From the NCBI RefSeq assembly GCF_001244735.1, contig NZ_LN868937.1, forward strand, positions 1,398,946 through 1,462,945: 64,000 nt of DNA, given 5' to 3'. This stretch comes from Bacillus andreraoultii (GTDB lineage Bacteria > Bacillota > Bacilli > Bacillales > Caldibacillaceae). Positions 8,663 through 16,820 of the stretch are shown here, piece by piece. Each line of letters opens with the position of its first letter. Position 1 is the stretch's first letter. Position numbers and translations under genes: made by a program. The notes below the pieces were generated by a model. The model saw only the letters and a program-made list of their open reading frames with translations, ran no database searches and was not told where the DNA came from.

Positions 8663-8959
8663 ATGTGGAAAAACGATAAAGGATTTACATTAATCGAAAT
8701 GATGATTGTTTTATTCGTCATTACGATTCTACTTTTAATTACAATTCCTAATGTGACAAAGCATCAATCGAGTATAAGTTCGAAAGGATGTGAAGGCTTA
8801 GAAAATATGGTTCAAGCAGAAATACAAGCCTATCAAATCGATCATAACAAGTTGCCAACTTCAATTAGCGATTTAAAAGGAGGTTACTTAAAAGAGGAGC
8901 CTGTTTGTCCTGATGGTAGAAAAATAATTGTTCGCGATGGCGAAGCGGTTATTCAATAG
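8663..8959 (+). CDS. comGC: Major competence pseudopilin ComGC
   Basis: 98-residue type IV pilin-like protein, main subunit of the competence pseudopilus. A short leader ends in KGFTLIEMM, where prepilin peptidase ComC would cut after Gly and methylate Phe. The hydrophobic helix spans the next ~20 residues. Two cysteines (KGCEGL and PVCPDG) match the intramolecular disulfide known for ComGC. GAGAGG upstream favours ATG 8663 (spacing 9) over ATG 8657 (spacing 3). Length and sequence closely follow the B. subtilis protein, including the IPNVTKH segment. Confidence 0.93.
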   Translation: MWKNDKGFTLIEMMIVLFVITILLLITIPNVTKHQSSISSKGCEGLENMVQAEIQAYQIDHNKLPTSISDLKGGYLKEEPVCPDGRKIIVRDGEAVIQ

Positions 8960-8964
8960 TTAGG

Positions 8965-9441
8965 GTGATTAAAATAAATTTCAAGCTTTCTAACTGTCGG
9001 ATTGCTTACAAGGAGGCAGGTTTTACACTGATTGAAGTATTGCTAATCATGTTCGTCATCGTTGTTATGCTTATAAGCCTGCCTCCCCTTTTTAAATCTG
9101 TCCAAAATACAATTGAAGAAAAGAATTTTCTACAGCAATATGAAGAAGACTTGTATTTTGCGCAAAGTCTTGCAATAAGCACGAGACGTGTCGTTTATTA
9201 CAAATATGATGGGTATAAACGAACATACAAATATACAAATGTATATGGTGATATCTTCATAGAAAGGAAAGTACCTGATGGTGTTACTATTTCCCATGGT
9301 CATTTATCAAATTTCCGTATTAATGGACTTGGAAATGTAAGTTCGTTTGGAAATATATGGGTTCAGGTAAATAAGAAGAAATATCGAATATTTATTAGTA
9401 TAGGGAGTGGCCGGTTTGAAATATTTGAATATAGTTCGTAA
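8965..9441 (+). CDS. comGD: Minor competence pseudopilin ComGD
   Basis: 158 residues with a longer leader than ComGC (about 19 residues), then AGFTLIEVLL as the prepilin peptidase site and a hydrophobic helix. Minor pseudopilins of this type help initiate the pseudopilus. The start is uncertain: GTG 8965 has the G-rich run AGGG directly at the codon, and no better ATG, GTG or TTG lies between it and the cleavage site, so either this GTG or a rare start is used. It follows comGC by 5 bases and overlaps comGE by about 26 bases. Confidence 0.85.
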   Translation: MIKINFKLSNCRIAYKEAGFTLIEVLLIMFVIVVMLISLPPLFKSVQNTIEEKNFLQQYEEDLYFAQSLAISTRRVVYYKYDGYKRTYKYTNVYGDIFIERKVPDGVTISHGHLSNFRINGLGNVSSFGNIWVQVNKKKYRIFISIGSGRFEIFEYSS

Positions 9442-9763
9442 TCAAGTAGGTTCAATTTATCTCGAACTTTTATTAGCCTTTTTCATTTGGCTAATCATAC
9501 TCTCTACGGTTATTCCCTCCCTTTTACATTCAATAATAAATAGAAAAGAAGTCATGATTGATCATATGGGCAATCAAATCGTATCAAGACAATTTCAGAA
9601 GGTAGTTTATAATCAACCAGTTGATCCAGAGATTACTGTAGATAATTACTCGACTTATTATACGGTAGTAAATGAAAGTACGGAGGGAATGAAAGAAATT
9701 TGTGTGCATTATGAGACTCAAAAGGGGAAAAAGAAGAAGTGCCGTGTGCTTACTAAAAACTGA
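9416..9763 (+). CDS. comGE: Minor competence pseudopilin ComGE
   Basis: 115-residue protein with a degenerate prepilin motif (GSIYLELLLAF, about 12-22) followed by a hydrophobic helix, as in ComGE, whose cleavage motif is also atypical. Two Cys residues in the last third (EICVHYE and KKCRVL) match the pair in B. subtilis ComGE. TTG 9416 is chosen because GGGAG lies 8 bases upstream; the GTG at 9407 is inside that site. The gene overlaps both comGD and comGF, so the block is probably translationally coupled. Confidence 0.8.
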   Translation: MKYLNIVRNQVGSIYLELLLAFFIWLIILSTVIPSLLHSIINRKEVMIDHMGNQIVSRQFQKVVYNQPVDPEITVDNYSTYYTVVNESTEGMKEICVHYETQKGKKKKCRVLTKN

Positions 9764-10202
9764 ATCCGGCTATACATTAGTCGAAATGTTACTTAGTTTA
9801 TCGATTTTCACAATTATTATTACCTTTATAGTTAGTATGGTCCCATTATTGCGATATCATTTGTATTCACCTGAAATAACCGATCAGATGCAATGGGAAA
9901 TGTTTTTAAATCAGGCGAAAAGAGAAATCTGGGAAGGTGATAAAATAATGCTTTCCATTGTTCCGGATCGTATCTTAATTTGGAAAGGTGAAGAACTAAT
10001 CATTTATGAACGATATATTGATCGGATTAGAAGAAGAGTAGATGGACGAGGTCATCAATTAATATTATTTAATATTCGGAGCTTTCGATATGAAGAAATT
10101 GAGCAAGGGATTAAATTCATTGTTACACATCAAAATGGAAAAAAATATGAAGGTGAAATATTCTTCCCGCAAGAGATACCAATTACTTACAGTATGCAAT
10201 GA
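9744..10202 (+). CDS. comGF: Minor competence pseudopilin ComGF
   Basis: About 152 residues. The prepilin motif SGYTLVEMLLS is followed by a hydrophobic helix. The soluble part carries the ComGF-like RRRVDGRGHQLILFNI segment, which resembles B. subtilis ComGF closely. The start is unclear: GTG 9744 gives a compact leader, but ATG 9711 and GTG 9702 are in frame and none has a strong ribosome binding site, so it is probably coupled to comGE, which it overlaps. Function is inferred from family and operon. Confidence 0.82.
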   Translation: MCLLKTESGYTLVEMLLSLSIFTIIITFIVSMVPLLRYHLYSPEITDQMQWEMFLNQAKREIWEGDKIMLSIVPDRILIWKGEELIIYERYIDRIRRRVDGRGHQLILFNIRSFRYEEIEQGIKFIVTHQNGKKYEGEIFFPQEIPITYSMQ

Positions 10203-10698
10203 AAGAGGTTTTATTCTACCGTTCACATTATTTCTATTTTTTCTTTTTATGACTATATTGTTGTATTCCACTAATAAATATGTTGTGGAAAAGCAAGTGT
10301 TCAATCATATAAATGAAATGTATAGGTTAGAATCACTATTATTACTTGGATTTCAAGATGTTGAACAGGCATATGAGAATAATGAATTAGAAAAAACAGG
10401 GATGTTCAATTATGATGTCGGCTATGTAAAATATACGGTAAAAAAAGATTTGAAGACGAGATTACTAATTAGTTTTGAATGTTATACCGATAATAAAGGC
10501 GAACTATTTATGGATCTATATTTAGATATAAAGTCAAAGGTAGAAGAAGAAAATCCTGAGGAGGAAGTTGAGAGAGAAGGTGAGTTAGATTCAGAATTAA
10601 GCGACGAGATAAGTGATGGGAATAGTAGTGATGATGTAGAAGAGGAGATGACAACGATTTCCGAAATAAATGGGGAATCGAGAAAAAATTTAGATTGA
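10147..10698 (+). CDS. comGG: Minor competence pseudopilin ComGG with acidic C-terminal tail
   Basis: Last gene of the operon, roughly 183 residues. NERGFILPFTLFLFF is the prepilin-like cleavage site and membrane helix, matching ComGG. The last ~45-50 residues are very rich in Glu, Asp and Ser and look unstructured; B. subtilis ComGG (about 124 residues) has no such tail. The start is uncertain: ATG 10147 is one of several in-frame ATGs (10090, 10135) inside comGF, none with a clear ribosome binding site, suggesting coupling to comGF. No strong terminator follows before the insertion sequence. Confidence 0.8.
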   Translation: MKVKYSSRKRYQLLTVCNERGFILPFTLFLFFLFMTILLYSTNKYVVEKQVFNHINEMYRLESLLLLGFQDVEQAYENNELEKTGMFNYDVGYVKYTVKKDLKTRLLISFECYTDNKGELFMDLYLDIKSKVEEENPEEEVEREGELDSELSDEISDGNSSDDVEEEMTTISEINGESRKNLD

Positions 10699-10832
10699 AC
10701 CCAATTCCTTGTATTATTCAATGAAATAATTGGTTAACCTATTATTGTAAGAGTTTATTGGTAATGTCAAAAGTTCTATGAAAAACGGATAAGCAAACAA
10801 GATTTATTCCGAAATAAGGTGGAGAACCGTCG

Positions 10833-10984
10833 CCATTTGCCCTTGACAAACACGCCGATGGTTTAAGTTAGGTGTAACAAGGGTGAAGGGAACTAAATTA
10901 AGGCATGACAAATACGCCCTTGTTTTCCGAAAATTTTAAACCATCGGCTAGTTCGGTTTGTCAAGGGTTCGCTTCGCCAAATGG
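10833..10984. repeat. Long imperfect inverted repeat beside the transposase gene
   Basis: Five ordered blocks on the left (CCATTTG 10833, CCCTTGACAAAC 10840, GCCGATGGTTTAA 10854, AACAAGGG 10876) reappear as reverse complements in reverse order on the right (CCCTTGTT 10917, TTTAAACCATCGGC 10935, GTTTGTCAAGGG 10956, CAAATGG 10978). The result is a ~150-nt bulged hairpin in either strand. It lies within 50 bp of the 3' end of the transposase gene and no open frame covers it. It is probably part of the insertion sequence end or of a nested miniature element. Confidence 0.75.
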
Positions 10985-11029
10985 CTGGTTTGAATGTTAA
11001 ACCATTCAAGGGCTCAGCTAAAGCTAAAT

Positions 11030-12376
11030 TTAGGCAGCTTGTATTTCTAGAAGCCATTGTTGAGCGAGTTCAATCATTTTTGTCCAACGTGCCGGCATGT
11101 GTGGCAATTTGGAGAGTTCTGGGATCATAACTGGCACTTTATTCTCCAGTGAAGCATGTGGCCTGAGAAAGTTAAAATATGCCACGAATAAAGTCACATA
11201 GGATACCGATCCCTTTTCTGAACCAAACCCATGTGTAGCCTTATAATTACCCTTAAAAGTACGATTGAGTCTCTCAATAATTTGTTTAAGCGGTCGATAT
11301 TCCGTTGAAACAGGATCCTCATTGGTTAATCCAATGACTTGCTTCACATCAAAGTGGATATCGTGCTGGGCAAAGAAGTGTTGAGCCAAAAGGTAAATAG
11401 GATTCCCATCGACCACAAAAGTAAGATCTTCTGGAATCTCTTTTAGCTTAAGCAATACTTCATCAATGGCTAATACAGCTGCCTGTGTATCTCGGTTTGG
11501 TGAAACAGGATACGACAAAATAATCTTTTTTACGGTATCAAAGAAGAAGAACAAGTAATTCCAACGTCCACTCACACGGATATACGTTTCATCACCGCAA
11601 AATTGATTGGAAAGCTCATACGGATAATGGTCGATAAACGGTTTCATTATGAGCGCGACACTGTTTTCGTAGTTTAAAATACTTTGGTGAGAAATAGAAA
11701 CTCCGTGAATATCATTCATAATGGCCGCGGTTTTGCGCGCTGATAAGCCGTAGTTTACGTGATAAGTCAAAATAAGTCCCAGTGTATGCGGAGACACGTA
11801 CAATTTCGATAAATCTACTTTCGGTAACTCTGGAGACTCTTTCGACAGTGGCTTATAGTCGAACTTAAACAGGCGAAATATATAGCGCATTTTGAACGCT
11901 TGTGGGTCTTTTTTGAACGGTTTCTTCTCTTCTTTCGAAAGACCTTTTAACTTCTTTTGGTAGTAAGAACATTGATTATTTTTACACTTGAAAACATCAA
12001 AATCTTTTCGTTCTTTTATCTTTTCAAGTGTTTTTGAACAGTGAGGACATCGTAAAATGGCCTCTTTCAAATAACGATTCTTTTCGCTAAACAAACACGC
12101 ACACACTTTACATTGATATTGTCCTTTATCTCCATTATTTGCATAAAGAAAATCAGAAGGAGCACCACACTTTGGACAATTCAAATGAGAAGGCACACAA
12201 ACTTTGGCGTTTTTATGTCTACGAACCGGTTTTAATGGTTTCCCGTGTTTTTCTAGAAAATCATTAAGTAGTTCTTGATAATCAAGCTTTTCAAGTGTTT
12301 CAACAATCGGAAGCTCATCCACCTGTAGTTTTCGATAAGGCTTGCTTATCGGTTTTTCTTCGGGTTTATCAAACAT
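11030..12376 (-). CDS. DDE transposase with N-terminal zinc-ribbon region
   Basis: 448 residues. The N-terminal ~170 residues contain three Cys-x2-Cys pairs (CPKCGA, CKVC, CPHC, plus a later CSYY) typical of zinc ribbons that bind element ends. The C-terminal half is an RNase H-like DDE catalytic domain with candidate acids in FCGDETYIRVSG, FVVDGNPIY and IIERLNRTFKG. The catalytic part resembles the IS6/rve-type domain, but the protein is about twice the length of an IS6 transposase, so I leave the family open. The frame is intact, so the enzyme could be active. A GGAAAGAG just upstream of the ATG is a plausible ribosome binding site. Confidence 0.85.
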   Translation of the reverse strand: MFDKPEEKPISKPYRKLQVDELPIVETLEKLDYQELLNDFLEKHGKPLKPVRRHKNAKVCVPSHLNCPKCGAPSDFLYANNGDKGQYQCKVCACLFSEKNRYLKEAILRCPHCSKTLEKIKERKDFDVFKCKNNQCSYYQKKLKGLSKEEKKPFKKDPQAFKMRYIFRLFKFDYKPLSKESPELPKVDLSKLYVSPHTLGLILTYHVNYGLSARKTAAIMNDIHGVSISHQSILNYENSVALIMKPFIDHYPYELSNQFCGDETYIRVSGRWNYLFFFFDTVKKIILSYPVSPNRDTQAAVLAIDEVLLKLKEIPEDLTFVVDGNPIYLLAQHFFAQHDIHFDVKQVIGLTNEDPVSTEYRPLKQIIERLNRTFKGNYKATHGFGSEKGSVSYVTLFVAYFNFLRPHASLENKVPVMIPELSKLPHMPARWTKMIELAQQWLLEIQAA

Positions 12377-12637
12377 ACTCTTTCCAATTAAAAGAGTCTG
12401 TAAAATTTTGATAGTCTCATCTTGGTACTTGATAAATTCAAATAAATAGGTTAATAATTGAGGATACAGACTTGTTCACTCCAATCTTGTTAGTTGTGTG
12501 TGTGGTAACCTCAATTAACCATAGATTTTAGGGGGTGGCAAGTCTTTTTTTGTTCAATGCCTTATAAATCAATGGTTGTTAACCTATTTAATATAAAAAC
12601 TTTTGACAATACGAGTTTATTAAAGGGGGTGAATAGA

Positions 12638-12829
12638 TTGAAATCAAATGACTATGTTAGCTATATTACGAAGACGGTCGTCACCCATTTACAAACGCCA
12701 AAAGAAGAACGAAAACAGCGGAAAAATGAGAAAAAGTTGCATAAAGAGCCTTTTGCATATAAATGGTTTGGAATCCTTCCTTATTCAATGAAGGCTAGTA
12801 TTGAAATGATGAAGCGTCCAAAGAAATAA
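12638..12829 (+). CDS. yqzE: YqzE family small protein
   Basis: 63-residue protein matching YqzE, a conserved small Bacillus protein of unknown function encoded directly after comGG. Residues about 20-38 are very rich in Lys, Glu and Arg (TPKEERKQRKNEKK), followed by an aromatic, partly hydrophobic stretch (YKWFGILPYSMKA). TTG 12638 follows AGGGGGTGA by 5-6 bases and gives the family's SNDYVSYI opening; an in-frame ATG 81 bases upstream has no ribosome binding site. The insertion sequence now separates it from the comG operon, so its transcription must come from the intervening ~200 bp or from element read-out. Confidence 0.8.
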   Translation: MKSNDYVSYITKTVVTHLQTPKEERKQRKNEKKLHKEPFAYKWFGILPYSMKASIEMMKRPKK

Positions 12830-12840
12830 TCAATATAAAG

Positions 12841-12881
12841 AAGGATGTTGGATTACAAAAGAGTAGGCCAACATCCTTTTT
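12841..12881 (+). terminator. Rho-independent terminator after yqzE
   Basis: AAGGATGTTGG (12841-12851) pairs perfectly with CCAACATCCTT (12868-12878), followed by TTT. The loop is 16 nt. Confidence 0.8.
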
Positions 12882-12936
12882 GCAGTTGGGAAAGCATTTA
12901 AGGTACGTAAAATCGTTAAGTAGCTTTAAGCATAAA

Positions 12937-13740
12937 TTATTTTAACCATTGTTTTGTTAAATAGAAAAGTCCACCATTAATAATTGAAATTTCAATTTTA
13001 GGTTCATATTGTTCTTTCAAAGCCTCCTTTTCAATCATATAACGTTCTGGTTTTTCATCAATAGCTATGTAAAAAGAATCTAATAGTTGTTCATCTTCTT
13101 GCCATCGTTGTTTCGCTTCTGTTGCCCAGGAATGATTTTCTTTCATAATATCATTTTCAATATACAGTCGGATTCTTCGCAACCCACTCTCTGGTTTAAA
13201 TATTGGTGTAAAAGTAAATGCGAAATCAGGGATTTTGGCAACAAGGTCAATCCCTTTATTCAGTAGATTCTGGTGGAAATCTCCCATTAAACTTCCATTT
13301 AGTAAATTCATGCCGATGGAACACAATCTGTCTTTACGTCGATCACATAAATAGCTAATTTTTAAATTTAAACAGAACCATGGGATTAAGGCAGTATGAT
13401 AATTCTCTGTGCCAGGTACGTTTTCGAATAATCGAATATATCCTCCCATTTGTTTCGTTATTTGAAAAATTTGATGCAATCGGGGTGAACCGAAGTGGAT
13501 GAGTTCCCCTTTTATCTCATTTGATTGTTTGAAATCAGTTATTAATGTTAACTTTTGAGGGTTTGGTATACCACCGGTTTTTTCAATATAATGCCAGTAA
13601 AAAGGACGATTCATTAGTAACTTGTCCATTTCGTTTGTGAGCTGAACGGTCATATAGGTTTCTGTATTCTCAACAATATCACAATTTGTTGTTGTAAAAA
13701 ATTGATCAAGATAGGAATGAATTTCCCGCTGCTTCATCAT
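12937..13740 (-). CDS. yqhG: YqhG family protein
   Basis: About 267 residues, matching the YqhG family, conserved next to the SNF2-type helicase YqhH in Bacillus and of unknown function. It looks soluble, with mixed secondary structure and no catalytic motif that I recognise; several aromatic and proline-rich segments (for example NRPFYWHYIEKTGG) are typical of the family. ATG 13740 is chosen because AGAGAGG lies 6 bases upstream; ATG 13746 abuts that site. Its start lies inside the end of yqhH (35-base overlap), so the two are translationally coupled and likely act together. Confidence 0.8.
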   Translation of the reverse strand: MMKQREIHSYLDQFFTTTNCDIVENTETYMTVQLTNEMDKLLMNRPFYWHYIEKTGGIPNPQKLTLITDFKQSNEIKGELIHFGSPRLHQIFQITKQMGGYIRLFENVPGTENYHTALIPWFCLNLKISYLCDRRKDRLCSIGMNLLNGSLMGDFHQNLLNKGIDLVAKIPDFAFTFTPIFKPESGLRRIRLYIENDIMKENHSWATEAKQRWQEDEQLLDSFYIAIDEKPERYMIEKEALKEQYEPKIEISIINGGLFYLTKQWLK

Positions 13741-15400
13741 ATTCATCCTCTCTGAACTTCTCAGCCATTTCAATCACCGCCGTTAAATTATCCATTTTAA
13801 TTTTCATTTCCCCTTCTGACTGTGAGTGGCCAAATATATCAATAAGATGATCTTCCAACCTGCCAAAATCAAGTTTCGTCAGTATATCATCTAACTCACC
13901 AATAACCCGTTCAAATAAATCAATTTTTTCGTATAACAATTTTAAAATATGCTCTTCAACGGTTCCTTTCGTTGCAAAATTATAAATCATGACATCTTTT
14001 TCTTGACCAAGCCGATGTATGCGTCCAATCCGCTGTTCAAGGCGCATCGGATTCCAAGGTAAATCAAAATTAATTAAATGATTGCAAAATTGTAGGTTAA
14101 TCCCTTCTCCACCTGCTTCAGTTGCGATGAAAACTTGGGCATGGTTTTGAAACAATTCCTTCATCCAATCTTTTTTTCCACTTTTAAATCCGCCACGAAA
14201 TGGTACAGAAGAAATCCCATGGTGTTTTAAATACCATTGTAAATATAACTGTGTTGCTCGATATTCTGTGAAAATAATGACCTTATCATTTATTGATTGA
14301 ATAAGTTCCAATGCTTTTTCTGCTTTTGAATTTACTTGGATTTGTTGAATCTTTTCAGCCACCGTTTTTACAAATTGCTGCAAACTTTCACTTGGTTCCG
14401 TAGCTTTATCTAACATATTCTTTAATGTAGTAAAAACAGCTTCCTTACTACTACAAGCCTCTCTTTGTAATGTTAAAATTGAGAACGTGTTATTAAATAT
14501 CCAACTATTTTGGTTGCGATGAGATGTAATATATTCATATAACTCCCGCTCTTCGTCCGAAAAATCAATAAGAACCGTTTTTACTTTTCGTTTCGTCCAT
14601 TCAATTTTTGTATCATGTCTTCGGTTCCGTATCATCACTTTATTTATAAGTTCTTTTAGTTGTTTGTCGTCATATTTATCTTGATTATTTTTATAATTAT
14701 CTAGAAATTCCTCGTATGTACCTAGATGTCCTGGTTTAAGTAAGGAAACTAAATTAAATATTTCCTCTATTTTATTTTGAATGGGTGTAGCAGTAAGAAG
14801 TAAACAAAATTTACGTTTTAAGTTTTGAACAAAATCATAGTTTTTCGTTTTATGATTTTTCAATTTATGGGCTTCGTCAATAATAACAAAGTCGTAACTT
14901 TGTTCTAAAATAATATCTTTATGAGGACTTTTTTTTGCTGTATCTAAGGAGGAGACCATGACGTCTACGATTTCCCAGCTATAATTTTTCCGATAGGCAA
15001 TTGCAGGTATGTGAAACTTGCTATTTAACTCCATCACCCACTGCGAAACTAAGGAAGCGGGGACTAAAATGAGAATTTTTTTAGCTAAGCCACGAATCAT
15101 ATATTCTTTTAAAATAAGTCCTGCTTCAATGGTTTTTCCAAGTCCAACCTCATCAGCTAATATTGCTTTTCCGTTCATTCTTTCAATTACTTGCTCGGCG
15201 GTTTCGATTTGATGAGGCAATGGTTTTAGTTGTGGTAAAAATTTTGGGGCCATTAACCCAAAAAACTCTGGAATAAGTAAATGTGTCTCTGCCTCAATCG
15301 CTAAATTATATAGATTCCAGTTCGACCATGGTCCATCGTCATTTAGTTTTGTAAAAAAATCCTCTTGCCATGTTGTGTCAAAATGTATTGTAACATCCAT
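13706..15400 (-). CDS. yqhH: SNF2/RapA-type DEAD-like helicase YqhH
   Basis: 564-residue Swi2/Snf2 superfamily ATPase. Walker A is DEVGLGKT at about 83-90, followed by DEAH, the LLTATPIQN motif III, and in the second RecA domain ATEAGGEGINLQ and IGRIHRLGQ (motif VI with arginine finger). Such proteins move along double-stranded DNA or displace proteins. B. subtilis YqhH (about 557 residues) has the same layout and the same yqhG partner. ATG 15400 follows AGGAAGGAG and gives DVTIHFDTTW; the longer frame upstream lacks a site. The cellular substrate is unknown. It diverges from gcvT. Confidence 0.88.
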   Translation of the reverse strand: MDVTIHFDTTWQEDFFTKLNDDGPWSNWNLYNLAIEAETHLLIPEFFGLMAPKFLPQLKPLPHQIETAEQVIERMNGKAILADEVGLGKTIEAGLILKEYMIRGLAKKILILVPASLVSQWVMELNSKFHIPAIAYRKNYSWEIVDVMVSSLDTAKKSPHKDIILEQSYDFVIIDEAHKLKNHKTKNYDFVQNLKRKFCLLLTATPIQNKIEEIFNLVSLLKPGHLGTYEEFLDNYKNNQDKYDDKQLKELINKVMIRNRRHDTKIEWTKRKVKTVLIDFSDEERELYEYITSHRNQNSWIFNNTFSILTLQREACSSKEAVFTTLKNMLDKATEPSESLQQFVKTVAEKIQQIQVNSKAEKALELIQSINDKVIIFTEYRATQLYLQWYLKHHGISSVPFRGGFKSGKKDWMKELFQNHAQVFIATEAGGEGINLQFCNHLINFDLPWNPMRLEQRIGRIHRLGQEKDVMIYNFATKGTVEEHILKLLYEKIDLFERVIGELDDILTKLDFGRLEDHLIDIFGHSQSEGEMKIKMDNLTAVIEMAEKFREDEYDEAAGNSFLS

Positions 15401-15671
15401 AGAAACACTCCTTCCTGACGATGAAATGGTTGAAAAATACACAGAAACAATGATACGATGTAAATAAAGTTACAATTTTAATAAAGTTTTGTGAAAAAGG
15501 AAATTTGTAACGTATTATAAAAGTAGTATGCCCTTTATCGTAATATTTATCCAAAGTAATCAAATGATAAAATTCAATTGTACATAAAAGTTATGAAACT
15601 ATTTGATCAGTCTATTGGAGTATTTAGAGGACATATGTAATGAATGTACATAGTGTAAAGGGGGATAAAGA

Positions 15672-16772
15672 ATGGAGGATTTAAAGAAAACTCCACTATA
15701 TGGTCTTTATCAAGAAATAGGTGCAAAAGTAATTGATTTTGGTGGCTGGGCATTACCTGTACAATTTTCTAGTATAAAAGAAGAGCATCATGCAGTTCGA
15801 AGTTGCGCAGGGCTTTTTGACGTCTCACACATGGGAGAAATCGTAGTAAAGGGGCGAGAAGCTGAAAATTTTTTACAGAGGATGTTAACGAATGATTTAA
15901 CAAAACTAAAAGTAAATAAGGCGCAGTACACGCTTTTATGTAATGAAAATGGTGGAACGATAGATGATTTATTAGTTTACAAGTTAAGTGACGAGGTGTT
16001 TCTACTTGTTGTCAATGCTGCGAATACGGCAAAGGATTTTGAATGGTTAACAGCTCATCTGGAAGGGGAAGTTGAAATTATTGATGTTTCGAATGAATAC
16101 GCTTTATTAGCCTTCCAAGGTCCGATGGCAGAAAACGTTCTTCAACGGTTAAGTAATACAAATCTATCTGAAATACCATTTATGGGATTTAACCCAAATG
16201 TAGAAATTGTCGGGAAAACAGTGCTCATTTCCAGAACAGGCTATACTGGCGAGGATGGTTTTGAAATTTACTGCGACCCTATAGATGCTAGATTTCTTTG
16301 GGAGAAAATTTTAGAGAGTGGAAAAGAAGAAGGAATTGTCCCATGTGGTTTAGGAGCTCGCGATACATTACGATTCGAAGCGTGCTTACCGCTATATGGT
16401 CAAGAATTATCCCAGACGATTTCCCCTATCGAGGCCGGATTAAAGTTTGCTGTGAAAGTGAACAAAGAAATTGATTTTATTGGAAAATCTGCTCTAAAGA
16501 ATCAAATAGAACAAGGGGTAGAACGAAAATTAGTTGGTATTGAACTGATTGAAAGAGGAATTCCTCGTACTGGATATAAAGTTTTTCAAGAAGATGTTGA
16601 AATAGGTGTTGTAACAACAGGTACTCAATCACCGACATTGAAAAAGAATATTGGTCTTGCCCTTGTCAAAAGTAACCGTGCAGATATTGGGGATGAAGTC
16701 ACTGTAGAGATTCGTAATAAATATGTATTAGGGAAGGTAATTCCAACACCATTTTATAAAAGACAGAAATAA
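15672..16772 (+). CDS. gcvT: Glycine cleavage system T protein (aminomethyltransferase)
   Basis: 366-residue cytoplasmic enzyme that releases ammonia from the aminomethyl group on H protein and passes the one-carbon unit to tetrahydrofolate. The fold is recognisable from [15 protein letters not shown] near 45-60, [12 protein letters not shown], and the folate-site region [16 protein letters not shown]. Length is normal. AAAGGGGGATAAAG precedes the ATG. It is the first of gcvT-gcvPA-gcvPB. The 271-bp leader contains none of the conserved cores of a glycine riboswitch, although B. subtilis controls this operon with one. Confidence 0.95.
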   Translation: MEDLKKTPLYGLYQEIGAKVIDFGGWALPVQFSSIKEEHHAVRSCAGLFDVSHMGEIVVKGREAENFLQRMLTNDLTKLKVNKAQYTLLCNENGGTIDDLLVYKLSDEVFLLVVNAANTAKDFEWLTAHLEGEVEIIDVSNEYALLAFQGPMAENVLQRLSNTNLSEIPFMGFNPNVEIVGKTVLISRTGYTGEDGFEIYCDPIDARFLWEKILESGKEEGIVPCGLGARDTLRFEACLPLYGQELSQTISPIEAGLKFAVKVNKEIDFIGKSALKNQIEQGVERKLVGIELIERGIPRTGYKVFQEDVEIGVVTTGTQSPTLKKNIGLALVKSNRADIGDEVTVEIRNKYVLGKVIPTPFYKRQK

Positions 16773-16820
16773 TAGCAAAATTCATTATTACGAATGACTG
16801 TAGAAAAGAGGGGAAATGAT

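Larger units (their letters stand above)
10734..12454. mobile_element. Unclassified DDE insertion sequence (ends tentative)
   Basis: Contains the transposase gene at 11030-12376 and the long hairpin at 10833-10984, inserted between comGG and yqzE, which are adjacent in related genomes. TTAACCTATT at 10734 and its reverse complement AATAGGTTAA at 12445 could be terminal inverted repeats. A third, direct copy of TTAACCTATT at 12579 leaves the boundary ambiguous, and no clean target duplication was found. Confidence 0.4.

Noticed and set aside
10482-10721. Ser-rich minus-strand open frame opposite comGG
   Set aside because: It is the antisense of the Glu/Asp-rich tail of ComGG, with no start signals.
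15401-15671. Glycine riboswitch before gcvT
   Set aside because: None of the conserved cores or an expression-platform hairpin could be found.
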